From Fidelibacterota bacterium (GTDB lineage Bacteria; Fidelibacterota; Marinisomatia; Marinisomatales; UBA1611): 53,147 nt of DNA. Numbering within the stretch: the first letter of the stretch is position 1; the number at the start of each line of letters is the position of its first letter. The position numbers and the translations under genes are program-made. Below the pieces are notes generated by a model that had not been told where the DNA came from, did not search any database, and saw only the letters and a program-made list of their open reading frames with translations. The stretch is from positions 1 to 53,147 of the forward strand of contig PBFM01000041.1 of the NCBI GenBank assembly GCA_002718655.1, in the 5' to 3' direction. This document shows, piece after piece, positions 46,724 through 53,147 of this stretch.

Positions 46724-46906
46724 TATTTTAAAACCTTACTTGTTTTCAATCAAATAGAAATTTCTCTTTTTCATCAGTTTGTTTTGATGGAGAGAATTTC
46801 AAGGTTGTCATCTTTTAAGTAAAATTTATTTGAATTATATTGGTCATTTTTCTTAAAATATTTTAAAAGATTAAAATTTTAAACAACTCAAAATAGGAAT
46901 GAAAAA

Positions 46907-47356
46907 GTGAAAAGAAGAGAATTCTTAAATACATCATCAAAAGTTATCTGTGGATGCATGGCAGGTATGGGGTTGTCAATCATTAGTGGTTGTTCAGAAA
47001 ATGTCGTTTCATCCCCCGTTGGAAATGAACAGGATAACACTTTAGTTATTGACCTAAACAGTGGAGGTTATTCACCACTGCTTGCTGATGGGGGCTCAGT
47101 TGTAACTGATGGCAATAGTATTGATAATCAAGGTCTTCTTCTTCTCAGAAATAGTAATACAGTAAGAGCATTTGAAAATAATTGCACACACAGCGGTTAT
47201 GACCTCATGCCATTTAACAATGGTATATCAGTTTGCACATCAGGACATGGAGGTCAATTTAATTCTAATGGACAAGCTATTTCCAGTCCAGCGTCTGGTA
47301 ATTTACAAGAATATCAAACAGAACTTAATGAGGATGTTCTTACCATATATGGATGA
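46907..47356 (+). CDS. Tat-exported Rieske [2Fe-2S] lipoprotein
   Basis: GTG start at 46907. The N-terminus KRREFLN is a twin-arginine signal and ISGC (Cys29) a lipobox, so the protein is folded in the cytoplasm with its cluster and anchored outside the inner membrane. The 149 residues end in a Rieske domain: CTH (93-95) and VCTSGHGGQF (Cys110, His114). The second ligand pair has three residues between Cys and His, where two are standard. It probably carries electrons to a periplasmic or membrane partner that is not in the window. Confidence 0.85.
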   Translation: MKRREFLNTSSKVICGCMAGMGLSIISGCSENVVSSPVGNEQDNTLVIDLNSGGYSPLLADGGSVVTDGNSIDNQGLLLLRNSNTVRAFENNCTHSGYDLMPFNNGISVCTSGHGGQFNSNGQAISSPASGNLQEYQTELNEDVLTIYG

Positions 47357-47443
47357 ATAAATGAATAACATTAATGATAATTAGGAATGATATTCTTTTA
47401 GTTAGTTTGGAATTTTACAGGTTTAATGTTTTATTTTTGAGAT

Positions 47444-47647
47444 ATGACTTACCTCAAACACGCCAGTAACATACTCAAAATAATAATTATAGTAATTTTG
47501 GCCTTGAGTGTTGCAGATAACATGCGTTCCATAAAACGTCTTAACACAAGCCTCAATCAGACAAAGGAAAATCTTTATCAAACAAATCAAGTAATATCCG
47601 AAATGCAAAAAGACTTATATGAACAAACATACGTTCAATCCAAGTAA
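47444..47647 (+). CDS. Small membrane-anchored protein with coiled coil
   Basis: A 67-residue protein: one hydrophobic helix (ILKIIIIVILALSVAD) followed by a helical, coiled-coil-like segment (LNTSLNQTKENLYQTNQVIS). I do not know the family. It is the first of four closely spaced plus-strand small genes (gaps of 3-6 nt), which supports a real operon. Confidence 0.5.
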   Translation: MTYLKHASNILKIIIIVILALSVADNMRSIKRLNTSLNQTKENLYQTNQVISEMQKDLYEQTYVQSK

Positions 47648-47650
47648 TTA

Positions 47651-47842
47651 ATGGTAAATAAAAAAGAACTTACATTTAAAGAAAAGTTAGCGCTTTGCAA
47701 CGATTTAGTAGATTATTTTGAGAATCTGAAAATCAATGGGAAACATTCAAAATTGGAAACTCAGCAGATTAATGAATTATCAAATAATCTCAAAAGATGG
47801 AAATCAGAACTTGGAGTTCGCAAACTTTATTATGATATTTAG
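47651..47842 (+). CDS. Small helical protein, unknown function
   Basis: A 63-residue acidic/basic helical protein (FKEKLALCNDLVDYFENLKI, then NELSNNLKRWKSELGVRKL). It begins 3 nt after the previous stop. No family is recognised; the regular spacing with its neighbours is the main evidence that it is real. Confidence 0.5.
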   Translation: MVNKKELTFKEKLALCNDLVDYFENLKINGKHSKLETQQINELSNNLKRWKSELGVRKLYYDI

Positions 47843-47847
47843 AATGT

Positions 47848-48147
47848 ATGAATGGAAAATATAGAACAAAGGATGAACTAGCATCAGAACTTTTCATTAC
47901 CATCGATAAACTATTCTTTGAAACAATGAAAAATAGAGAACAGTTGATTTTCAATGATGATATTTCAAAAATTGAAGAGATAAAACGTCTAGACCTCCAA
48001 ATTGCCATATGCATTCAAAAGCGAGCTCGATATACAAAAGGAGGTTTTAATTTCATTCCAGAGGAAATGTGGGATTGGAAACCATATTATCCCATCAATA
48101 AAAAGCTATTACCAAAAATATCAAGAAATTCTGATGTGCATTCCTAA
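47848..48147 (+). CDS. Small helical protein, unknown function
   Basis: A 99-residue protein with amphipathic helices (ELASELFITIDKLFFETMKN, KIEEIKRLDLQIAICIQKRA) and a Trp/Pro-rich end (PEEMWDWKPYYPINKK). It starts 5 nt after the previous stop and is followed 6 nt later by a Cys-rich gene. Family unknown. Confidence 0.5.
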   Translation: MNGKYRTKDELASELFITIDKLFFETMKNREQLIFNDDISKIEEIKRLDLQIAICIQKRARYTKGGFNFIPEEMWDWKPYYPINKKLLPKISRNSDVHS

Positions 48148-48153
48148 AAATCA

Positions 48154-48333
48154 ATGGGAATAGACATCACATGCTTTTTCTGCTTCGAAACTTTTGAGAT
48201 CATGATTGATCTGATAGATGGTCCAAACCGGGAAATTTGGGACTGTGAGGTGTGTTGTAATCCAAATTTAGTGTCCTATAAAATTATCAAGCAAAAGGTT
48301 CTTGTGTTTGATATCTCAAGCGGAAACGAATAA
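48154..48333 (+). CDS. CPXCG-type Cys-rich small zinc-ribbon protein
   Basis: A 59-residue protein starting MGIDITCFFCFETFEIMI and containing WDCEVCCNPNL. Two paired Cys (CxxC ... CxxC plus an extra Cys) match the CPXCG zinc-ribbon family of short proteins, here with CFFC at the first knuckle. Metal binding is likely, function unknown. It closes the four-gene small cluster. Confidence 0.65.
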   Translation: MGIDITCFFCFETFEIMIDLIDGPNREIWDCEVCCNPNLVSYKIIKQKVLVFDISSGNE

Positions 48334-48431
48334 GATTTGTAAGGATAATGTTAATTTATTTATTCAAATGAACTAGAAAGGTAATCATATGGAAGCGAAA
48401 AATTAAATCTCATTTCTTTTTTGCATTAGTT

Positions 48432-48632
48432 CTATCCTTTTCTTTTTTTTAATTCTTTATTAAAGGCTTCCCTTCTTTTACTACTCATTGACCAGGGATA
48501 TCCGATGTCTTTGTTAACGAACTCATCGAATCTATTTTTTTCTGGATTAATATTTTTTGCATTTTTCTTAAGATAAAAGGTCATATAAAAAGTAAAAGTA
48601 AAGGTTATTAATGTGAAAAATATTACCACCAT
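48432..48632 (-). CDS. Small membrane protein, unknown function
   Basis: The 66-residue protein has one N-terminal hydrophobic helix (VVIFFTLITFTFTFYMTFYL) and a basic/acidic tail (RFDEFVNKDIGYPWSMSSKR, EAFNKELKKRKG) that resembles a small folded segment. I do not recognise it. It lies downstream of proteorhodopsin beyond a terminator and has no clear ribosome-binding site, so certainty is moderate. Confidence 0.4.
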   Translation of the reverse strand: MVVIFFTLITFTFTFYMTFYLKKNAKNINPEKNRFDEFVNKDIGYPWSMSSKRREAFNKELKKRKG

Positions 48633-48724
48633 ATCGAAAATCGTAAAGGTCTACTAGCTTTAATTTTAATCGTATCCGGAGCCATTTGTGTAAATGAGAA
48701 TAGCTTTCTTAAAAAAATAAAAGG

Positions 48725-48761
48725 AAAAAACAAAACCCCATTCTCTGGGGTTTTGTTTTTT
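48725..48761 (-). terminator. Intrinsic terminator of the proteorhodopsin gene
   Basis: AAAAAACAAAACCCCA pairs with TGGGGTTTTGTTTTTT around a five-base loop (TTCTC). It lies 26 nt downstream of the rhodopsin stop (48787). T-runs exist on both strands, so it may also stop the small plus-strand cluster. Confidence 0.9.
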
Positions 48762-48786
48762 ATGAATATGTAATCTATTTCTCGGT

Positions 48787-49476
48787 TCATTGCGTATCCA
48801 TTTTTGCACCTGCCCATATTGCCAGACCGAATGCAGTCTTATTTACCAAATCAGCAACATTGTAAATAATATTAACTGTGTTGGCATCTGTTCCACCTCC
48901 AAGATATCCCAAAAAATATCCAATCGGATAAATTGCCCAACCAGCGATTAGTATGAGTCTCAATGTATTGAAAGCAAACTGACCACCCTTATTTCCACTA
49001 CCTGCGGCCAGCTTGGAGGCTTCTCCACTAAACACTTCATAAATGATGTAGATCCATCCAGCCATTCCAAATACAAAACCTATTGTTGCATCGATAATTC
49101 CAGCCTCTCCTAAGAATCCGAAAACTAGCATTACAAGGGACGCACCTAGCAATCTCCAAAATAATGCGCTGGTAACGGCAGTTACCGCAACAAGAATCAG
49201 ATAAAATTCTACAATCTGAAGTGGTACGGTAATTAACCAGTCAACATAGCGATAAACTGTTGTTGCTTCTCCAGCAGCATTCATTTCACTCATTCTTAGA
49301 TAATGCCAGAACGCAATGCCTGTGATAAGGCCAGCTACTGTCAACGAGGTTTTCCACTTTCCGCTAACATCATTTCTTTCAACGAAGAAAAATACTGTAG
49401 ATGCAAGCATGATAGCCGTGGCAAGCCAGAAAGAAAAATTAGCAAGCTCAGCTAAGCCCATTGGTATTGGTGTCAT
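48787..49476 (-). CDS. Proteorhodopsin, blue-tuned light-driven proton pump
   Basis: A seven-helix, 229-residue rhodopsin. RYVDWLITVPLQIVEFYLIL aligns with the third helix of green proteorhodopsin: proton acceptor Asp79, Thr83 and donor Glu90 give the DTE pump signature, and Gln87 sits at the spectral-tuning site (Leu in green, Gln in blue types), so blue absorption is expected. His58 pairs with the acceptor as in other proteorhodopsins. Lys213 in DLVNKTAFG binds retinal. The start is supported by AGGAGA 7 nt upstream. No retinal-synthesis gene is in the window. It is transcribed alone and ended by a strong terminator. Confidence 0.97.
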   Translation of the reverse strand: MTPIPMGLAELANFSFWLATAIMLASTVFFFVERNDVSGKWKTSLTVAGLITGIAFWHYLRMSEMNAAGEATTVYRYVDWLITVPLQIVEFYLILVAVTAVTSALFWRLLGASLVMLVFGFLGEAGIIDATIGFVFGMAGWIYIIYEVFSGEASKLAAGSGNKGGQFAFNTLRLILIAGWAIYPIGYFLGYLGGGTDANTVNIIYNVADLVNKTAFGLAIWAGAKMDTQ

Positions 49477-49482
49477 TTTATA

Positions 49483-49488
49483 TCTCCT
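49483..49488 (-). promoter_or_regulatory. Shine-Dalgarno site of proteorhodopsin
   Basis: AGGAGA on the minus strand, 6 nt before the ATG at 49476. It fixes the start and explains the absence of the longer N-terminal leader found in some other proteorhodopsins. Confidence 0.8.
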
Positions 49489-49620
49489 CTATTTGGTTAC
49501 TTTATGTGTTGTGGACGCTGTAATTATATAGTTAGATGGGAACAGATTGAAGCGAGAACCGTAAGAAGACCCACATAAACTTTTAATAATATATGTTACC
49601 ATTTTATTTTAATTAAAAAA

Positions 49621-49636
49621 ACGTCAATAACGCTCA
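49621..49636 (-). promoter_or_regulatory. Operator candidate upstream of proteorhodopsin
   Basis: On the minus strand TGAGCGTTATTGACGT lies about 145 bp before the rhodopsin start. Its first ten bases match the site at 46723-46714 exactly, followed in both by a second GACGT/GAGCGT half. The shared element suggests one regulator for both promoters (inference). Confidence 0.45.
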
Positions 49637-49779
49637 AATTTGGCAATGGAGACCTATATCGGTCAAATAGATTTTTGAAAATGTATTAAATGATTGTATT
49701 TAGGTATTTGGATGTCAGTTTACGCAAAATCATTTTGAATATTATTGGTAAAACTATTTATAATTGAACATTGGTTAGA

Positions 49780-49838
49780 TGGGGGCAGGGAGACTATCTT
49801 TTATCACTCATATGTAACTAGTCATAAACCTGCCTCCA
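49780..49838. ncRNA. G-rich hairpin element between dinB and proteorhodopsin
   Basis: TGGGGGCAGG (49780-49789) pairs with CCTGCCTCCA (49829-49838, one G-U pair), with an inner GACTA/TAGTC stem (49792-49796 and 49819-49823). It resembles in style the hairpin at 28710-28762: both follow GGTTA and have an inner ATCTT stretch. The remaining ~395 bp between the two genes (49477-49873) otherwise hold the operator candidate and A/T-rich DNA. Strand is uncertain. Confidence 0.35.
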
Positions 49839-49873
49839 CCACCTTTTGAACAGATAGCACCCATTTACTATTC

Positions 49874-50968
49874 CTATGTTGGTAAAAAATTAAATCTCAT
49901 TTGAAGGTCATAATCCAAATCCGTAGTTTCTTTTTGTCTTTGAAGATTCGTAATGGATATACCGAGCAATCTAACAGATTTATTTAATTCTTTCTGGTAA
50001 AGCAGTTCTTCAATTATTGGGAAGAACTCTTCCTTTTTTGAAATATAACTGTCCACTGTTTTACTTCTGGTTTGTAGTGTGAAATCACTGAATTTTATTT
50101 TGATTGTAATGGTTTTTCCTTTATTTGAAGTCTTAACCATTCTTCTTTCAAGTTCGTTAGCTATGGTGGATAATTTATCTAACATGAACCCTTCAGAATC
50201 AATATCCTTAGAAAATGTTTGTTCTGCACCTACTGATTTTCTGATTCTGTTTGGATTTACAGGATTATCATTCAAGCATCTAACGATCTTATAAAAATGT
50301 GCACCAGTTTTTCCAAAATTATCAACCAGTTTGTTTTCACTATGGTTTTTAAGATCTTTCCCAAATCGTATTCCAAGATCGTTCATTTTTTTTGCTGTTA
50401 TTTTTCCAACACCAAAAAATTTATGTATTGGCAATGAATCAATAAATTCATCTACCCTTTTTGGATGTATCGTCTTTTGACCGTTAGGTTTATTTATTTC
50501 TGTGGCAACCTTTGCAATGAATTTATTTATCGATATTCCTGCAGATGCAGTCAGCCCAACTTCTTCCTTTATTCTTTTTCTTATTTCAAAAGCAATATCG
50601 CTTGCGATGGGAATGTTTTTCTTGTTTTTAGTTACATCCAGAAAAGCTTCATCAAGAGAAAGAGGCTCGATCAAATCGGTATAATCAAAAAATATTTTTT
50701 TTATCTTACCAGATATGTACCTGTATCTATCAAATCTTGGTTTGACAAAGATTAGATTTTTACATTTAATCTTAGCCCTAGCCGAAGACATCGCAGACCT
50801 TACTCCAAACTTTCTAGCCTCATATGATGCAGCAGCGACAACGCCCCTATCCTTGTCTCCGCCAACAGCTACTGGTTGACTTTTTAATTCAGGATGATCC
50901 ATTTGCTCAACAGAAGCATAGAAGGCATCCATGTCAACGTGGATTATTTTTCTTATTATTCTTTCCAA
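49874..50968 (-). CDS. dinB: DNA polymerase IV (Y-family)
   Basis: The protein is 364 residues, near the usual ~350. N-terminal KIIHVDMDAFYASVEQ holds the first metal-binding Asp and the steric-gate Tyr; PLSLDEAFLDVT holds the catalytic Asp-Glu pair. The ARKFGVRSAMSS and AGISINKFIAKVA motifs are those of the palm, and a little-finger domain follows. It copies damaged DNA at stalled forks. The start is a TTG, because the first ATG lies inside the VDMD motif. The RCC1 gene is upstream. Confidence 0.95.
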   Translation of the reverse strand: MERIIRKIIHVDMDAFYASVEQMDHPELKSQPVAVGGDKDRGVVAAASYEARKFGVRSAMSSARAKIKCKNLIFVKPRFDRYRYISGKIKKIFFDYTDLIEPLSLDEAFLDVTKNKKNIPIASDIAFEIRKRIKEEVGLTASAGISINKFIAKVATEINKPNGQKTIHPKRVDEFIDSLPIHKFFGVGKITAKKMNDLGIRFGKDLKNHSENKLVDNFGKTGAHFYKIVRCLNDNPVNPNRIRKSVGAEQTFSKDIDSEGFMLDKLSTIANELERRMVKTSNKGKTITIKIKFSDFTLQTRSKTVDSYISKKEEFFPIIEELLYQKELNKSVRLLGISITNLQRQKETTDLDYDLQMRFNFLPT

Positions 50969-50998
50969 TTCAAGATCTGTCTAATACGATTTAGGTAA

Positions 50999-51020
50999 AA
51001 ACCCAACGAAAGTTGCGTTT
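50999..51020 (-). terminator. Weak intrinsic terminator after the RCC1-repeat gene
   Basis: CAAC-loop-GTTG with outer pairs and one C-C mismatch, followed on the minus strand by GGTTTTT. It is 22 nt beyond the stop at 51042 and precedes dinB. The stem is short, so activity is uncertain. Confidence 0.4.
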
Positions 51021-51041
51021 TTTATTTTCAATTAAATTTGA

Positions 51042-53042
51042 TTACTTTAGAAGAAGTATTTTTTTTGTTGCAACAAAATTTTCAACCTCTATTTTGCAAA
51101 AATATACTCCTGCAGATACGGAGTCACCTTGATCACTTTTGGAATTCCATTGAATTTTTTTATGACCAGATCTTTGATTCTCACTTACTAAAGCTTTAAT
51201 AACATTTCCTAATATGTCATGAATCGTGATGACTACAAATGCATCATTATTTAGTTCATATTGTATTATAGTAGTTGGATTAAAAGGGTTCGGATAATTT
51301 TGGTGTAATACAAATTTTTCTGGTAATGTAGATGACTTAGATACTCCCATTAGTTGAAGGCTGTGGTACTCTTTATTTCCATCAAAGTCTACATCTGCAA
51401 GTCGATAGTCATAAGTCTCCTCATCTTGTGCAGTATTATCCGTAAAAGCATAGACGGTCTGAGCAGATACACTACCCTGCCCCTCCAGTTCTAGGTGAGT
51501 AATGTAGCTCGCTATCTGATCCCAATCTGTCATTGAGGTCCTTCTATACAAGATGAAACCAAGGTTATTTAACTCACTCTCGGTTATCCATTCCAAGGTA
51601 AGTCCAGCTTGAAGGTCTGTTTTTACATCAAATGAAACTAATTCTACAGGAAGGGTCAAATCACCCGAACCACCTGCTCCAGAAACTTGCACAGGTGTGT
51701 AACTTGAATTATTTGTGTTATTACCTAGACTTCCGACACTACCATGCCCCCATGAAAAAATTGTATAATCTGCGGCTAATGCATAGGCATTGACAGATGA
51801 AACAGCAAATCCGATGATCTTGTTACTACCATTATCTCCAATATAAGTGGTCCCTGAGTATTCACCCTTCAATGCCTTAACTGGCGCACCTCTATTTGTG
51901 GTGGTCCCATCGGCAAGTTGGCCAACATTATTCCTACCCCATAAATAAAGCATCCCATCATTTCCTAATGCACCGCCCCAGTTGTTACCACCGCTGATTG
52001 CCGTAATCTTATTACTTGAGTCATCCCCTAGATAAGTGGTACCAGAATATGCTCCTTTGACAACTTTTACAGGTGATGTACGTCTTGTGGTTGTATTATC
52101 CCCAAGTTGATTATAATTATTATATCCCCACGAATACACAACTCCATTATTATCAAGGGCCAAACCAAAAGCAGCTCCTGCGTTTATTGCCGTAATCTTA
52201 TTACTTGAGTCATCCCCTAAATATGTAGTCCCAGAATAAACTCCTTTGACAACTTTCACAGGCGTTAATTGTCCATAAGGTGACGAGCTTACTACCGTTC
52301 CATTTCCGCATTGCCCATTATTATTAAAACCAAAGGCAAATACAGTCCCATCTGCTGCAAGCGTATGACTGAAATATGCACCAGCTGATATTGATGTAAT
52401 TTTATTACTTGAATCATCACCTAAATATGTGCTCCCAGAGTATTCACCTTTGAGAACTTTTACCGGTATATAACTTGCTGTGGTATTATTATTCCCAAGC
52501 ATACCGTAGGTATTTAACCCCCAAGCATAAACAATCCCATCTGCTGCAAGTGCAATACCATGTGTCTCACCAATCGAAACAGCAATGATCTTGTTACTAG
52601 AGTCATCGCCTAAATAAGTAGTTCCAGAATAAGCTCCTTTTAGAACTTTAACAGGAACTGTACGTGTTGTGGTAGTATTATCTCCAAGTTGCCCATATTG
52701 GTTTCGTCCCCAAGAGTATACTAGTCCATTTTCATCCAAAGCTACGGCAGAGTTAGCCCAAATTGCCATCATGATTATTTTGTTATCTGTATCATCTCCT
52801 AGGTAAGTAGTCCCGGAGTAAGCTCCTTTTAAAACTAAAACAGGTGATGAGCGATTTGTGGTGGTATTATCTCCAAGTTGCCCATATCCATTGTAACCCC
52901 AGGTATAAACCGTTCCATCTCTGCTGATGCCAAAAGAAAATTGATTACCTGTCTGGTTACCAATTGACTGGGAAAAAATTTTGTGATTTAACAAATCAAA
53001 TAAAATAAATACCCAAATTATAATTTTGATTTTCACTTTCAA
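51042..53042 (-). CDS. T9SS-tailed RCC1-repeat protein
   Basis: The 666-residue protein starts at TTG 53042 (GTG 53036 is an alternative) with a signal peptide (IIIWVFILFDLLNHKIFSQ). Seven RCC1 blades follow (~30-460), each with YSWGYNGYGQLGDNTTT-like sequence and the insert SGTTYLGDDSSNKI. Then comes LPVELVSFDVKTDL, a domain often ahead of sorting tails, and a T9SS tail (VLHQNYPNPFNPTT, ending ATKKILLLK). RCC1 propellers bind proteins or polymers; on a surface protein the ligand is unknown. About 105 bp of A/T-rich DNA upstream reach the window edge. Confidence 0.93.
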   Translation of the reverse strand: MKVKIKIIIWVFILFDLLNHKIFSQSIGNQTGNQFSFGISRDGTVYTWGYNGYGQLGDNTTTNRSSPVLVLKGAYSGTTYLGDDTDNKIIMMAIWANSAVALDENGLVYSWGRNQYGQLGDNTTTTRTVPVKVLKGAYSGTTYLGDDSSNKIIAVSIGETHGIALAADGIVYAWGLNTYGMLGNNNTTASYIPVKVLKGEYSGSTYLGDDSSNKITSISAGAYFSHTLAADGTVFAFGFNNNGQCGNGTVVSSSPYGQLTPVKVVKGVYSGTTYLGDDSSNKITAINAGAAFGLALDNNGVVYSWGYNNYNQLGDNTTTRRTSPVKVVKGAYSGTTYLGDDSSNKITAISGGNNWGGALGNDGMLYLWGRNNVGQLADGTTTNRGAPVKALKGEYSGTTYIGDNGSNKIIGFAVSSVNAYALAADYTIFSWGHGSVGSLGNNTNNSSYTPVQVSGAGGSGDLTLPVELVSFDVKTDLQAGLTLEWITESELNNLGFILYRRTSMTDWDQIASYITHLELEGQGSVSAQTVYAFTDNTAQDEETYDYRLADVDFDGNKEYHSLQLMGVSKSSTLPEKFVLHQNYPNPFNPTTIIQYELNNDAFVVITIHDILGNVIKALVSENQRSGHKKIQWNSKSDQGDSVSAGVYFCKIEVENFVATKKILLLK
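51660..52920 (-). repeat. Tandem coding repeat, RCC1 blades
   Basis: Seven units of about 160-190 bp within the RCC1 gene, with the almost constant segment YSGTTYLGDDSSNKI. The DNA is similar enough between units (for example around 52010 and 52200) to suggest recent duplication or unequal recombination. Confidence 0.8.
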
Positions 53043-53147
53043 GCTTTTAATATTTTTGTTGTGCTATTTGATTGCTTTAGGTAAGTAAATATTATTGAAT
53101 TAAACATAAGAAAAATTATTATGTATATTTACTAAGAACAAAAAAAA

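Noticed and set aside
48623-48817. A 64-codon minus-strand frame starting inside the rhodopsin gene
   Set aside because: It overlaps the rhodopsin 3' end and spans the strong terminator; it has no family features.
1-53147. CRISPR arrays, rRNA, tRNA, insertion sequences or prophage genes
   Set aside because: No regularly spaced repeats, no tRNA cloverleaf and no transposase, integrase or capsid motif were seen.

Overview
The window is AT-rich bacterial DNA with genes packed mostly on the minus strand. Six secreted proteins end in the same C-terminal module, a YQNYPNPFNP-like motif followed by a FlgD-like fold of the type IX secretion (T9SS) sorting-tail kind. Together with a proteorhodopsin, a cryptochrome/photolyase and many small lipoproteins, this points to a marine, sunlit-water member of the Fibrobacteres-Chlorobi-Bacteroidetes side of the tree, most likely Candidatus Marinimicrobia (SAR406). 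That placement is an inference from protein style; there is no rRNA gene in the window.

Layout. 1-5.7 kb: a large multidomain exported protein (cut by the window edge, with a dockerin-like segment), overlapped by a small cohesin-like lipoprotein, then a DUF5683-type protein and an exported unknown. 5.7-11.7 kb: a redox/cyclase fusion (ferredoxin + class III nucleotidyl cyclase + Rieske), a VOC protein, a 1052-residue T9SS-tailed protein and a threonine/serine dehydratase. 11.8-18.7 kb: three T9SS-tailed proteins. The first has an in-frame TGA exactly at the first position of a thioredoxin-like CxxC motif and reads as a secreted selenoprotein resembling the N-terminal domain of selenoprotein P. 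18.9-28.4 kb: GT39-type glycosyltransferase, ABC exporter, P460-like haem lipoprotein, a compact decarboxylase / TagF-like transferase / ATP-grasp operon, then a YceI lipoprotein and an MBL-fold hydrolase.

28.4-36.7 kb: a regulatory leader with a CRP-type palindrome and hairpins before a small membrane protein, an arylsulfotransferase-like protein, an amidase lipoprotein, an AI-2E family permease, a beta-barrel candidate and a membrane-bound nucleotidyl cyclase. 36.7-44.6 kb: lipoprotein, MORN protein, an acyltransferase with an inserted carbohydrate-binding-like domain, two tandem paralogous membrane proteins, a sugar dehydrogenase, an ABC-class ATPase and a decayed YbjQ-family gene. 44.7-50.9 kb: a light-related region with cryptochrome/photolyase, DUF6370-like protein, Rieske Tat-lipoprotein, four small plus-strand genes, a blue-tuned proteorhodopsin and DNA polymerase IV. 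51-53 kb: an RCC1-repeat T9SS protein.

The common theme is envelope and surface biology, with redox and light handling. Two nucleotidyl cyclases plus one CRP-type site suggest cyclic-nucleotide signalling. A 10-bp motif shared by the proteorhodopsin upstream region and the DUF6370/Rieske divergent promoter suggests co-regulation. The strongest novelty candidates are the selenocysteine SelenoP-like secreted protein, the ferredoxin-cyclase-Rieske fusion, the cohesin/dockerin-like overlapping pair and the amine/ATP-grasp/TagF-like operon.
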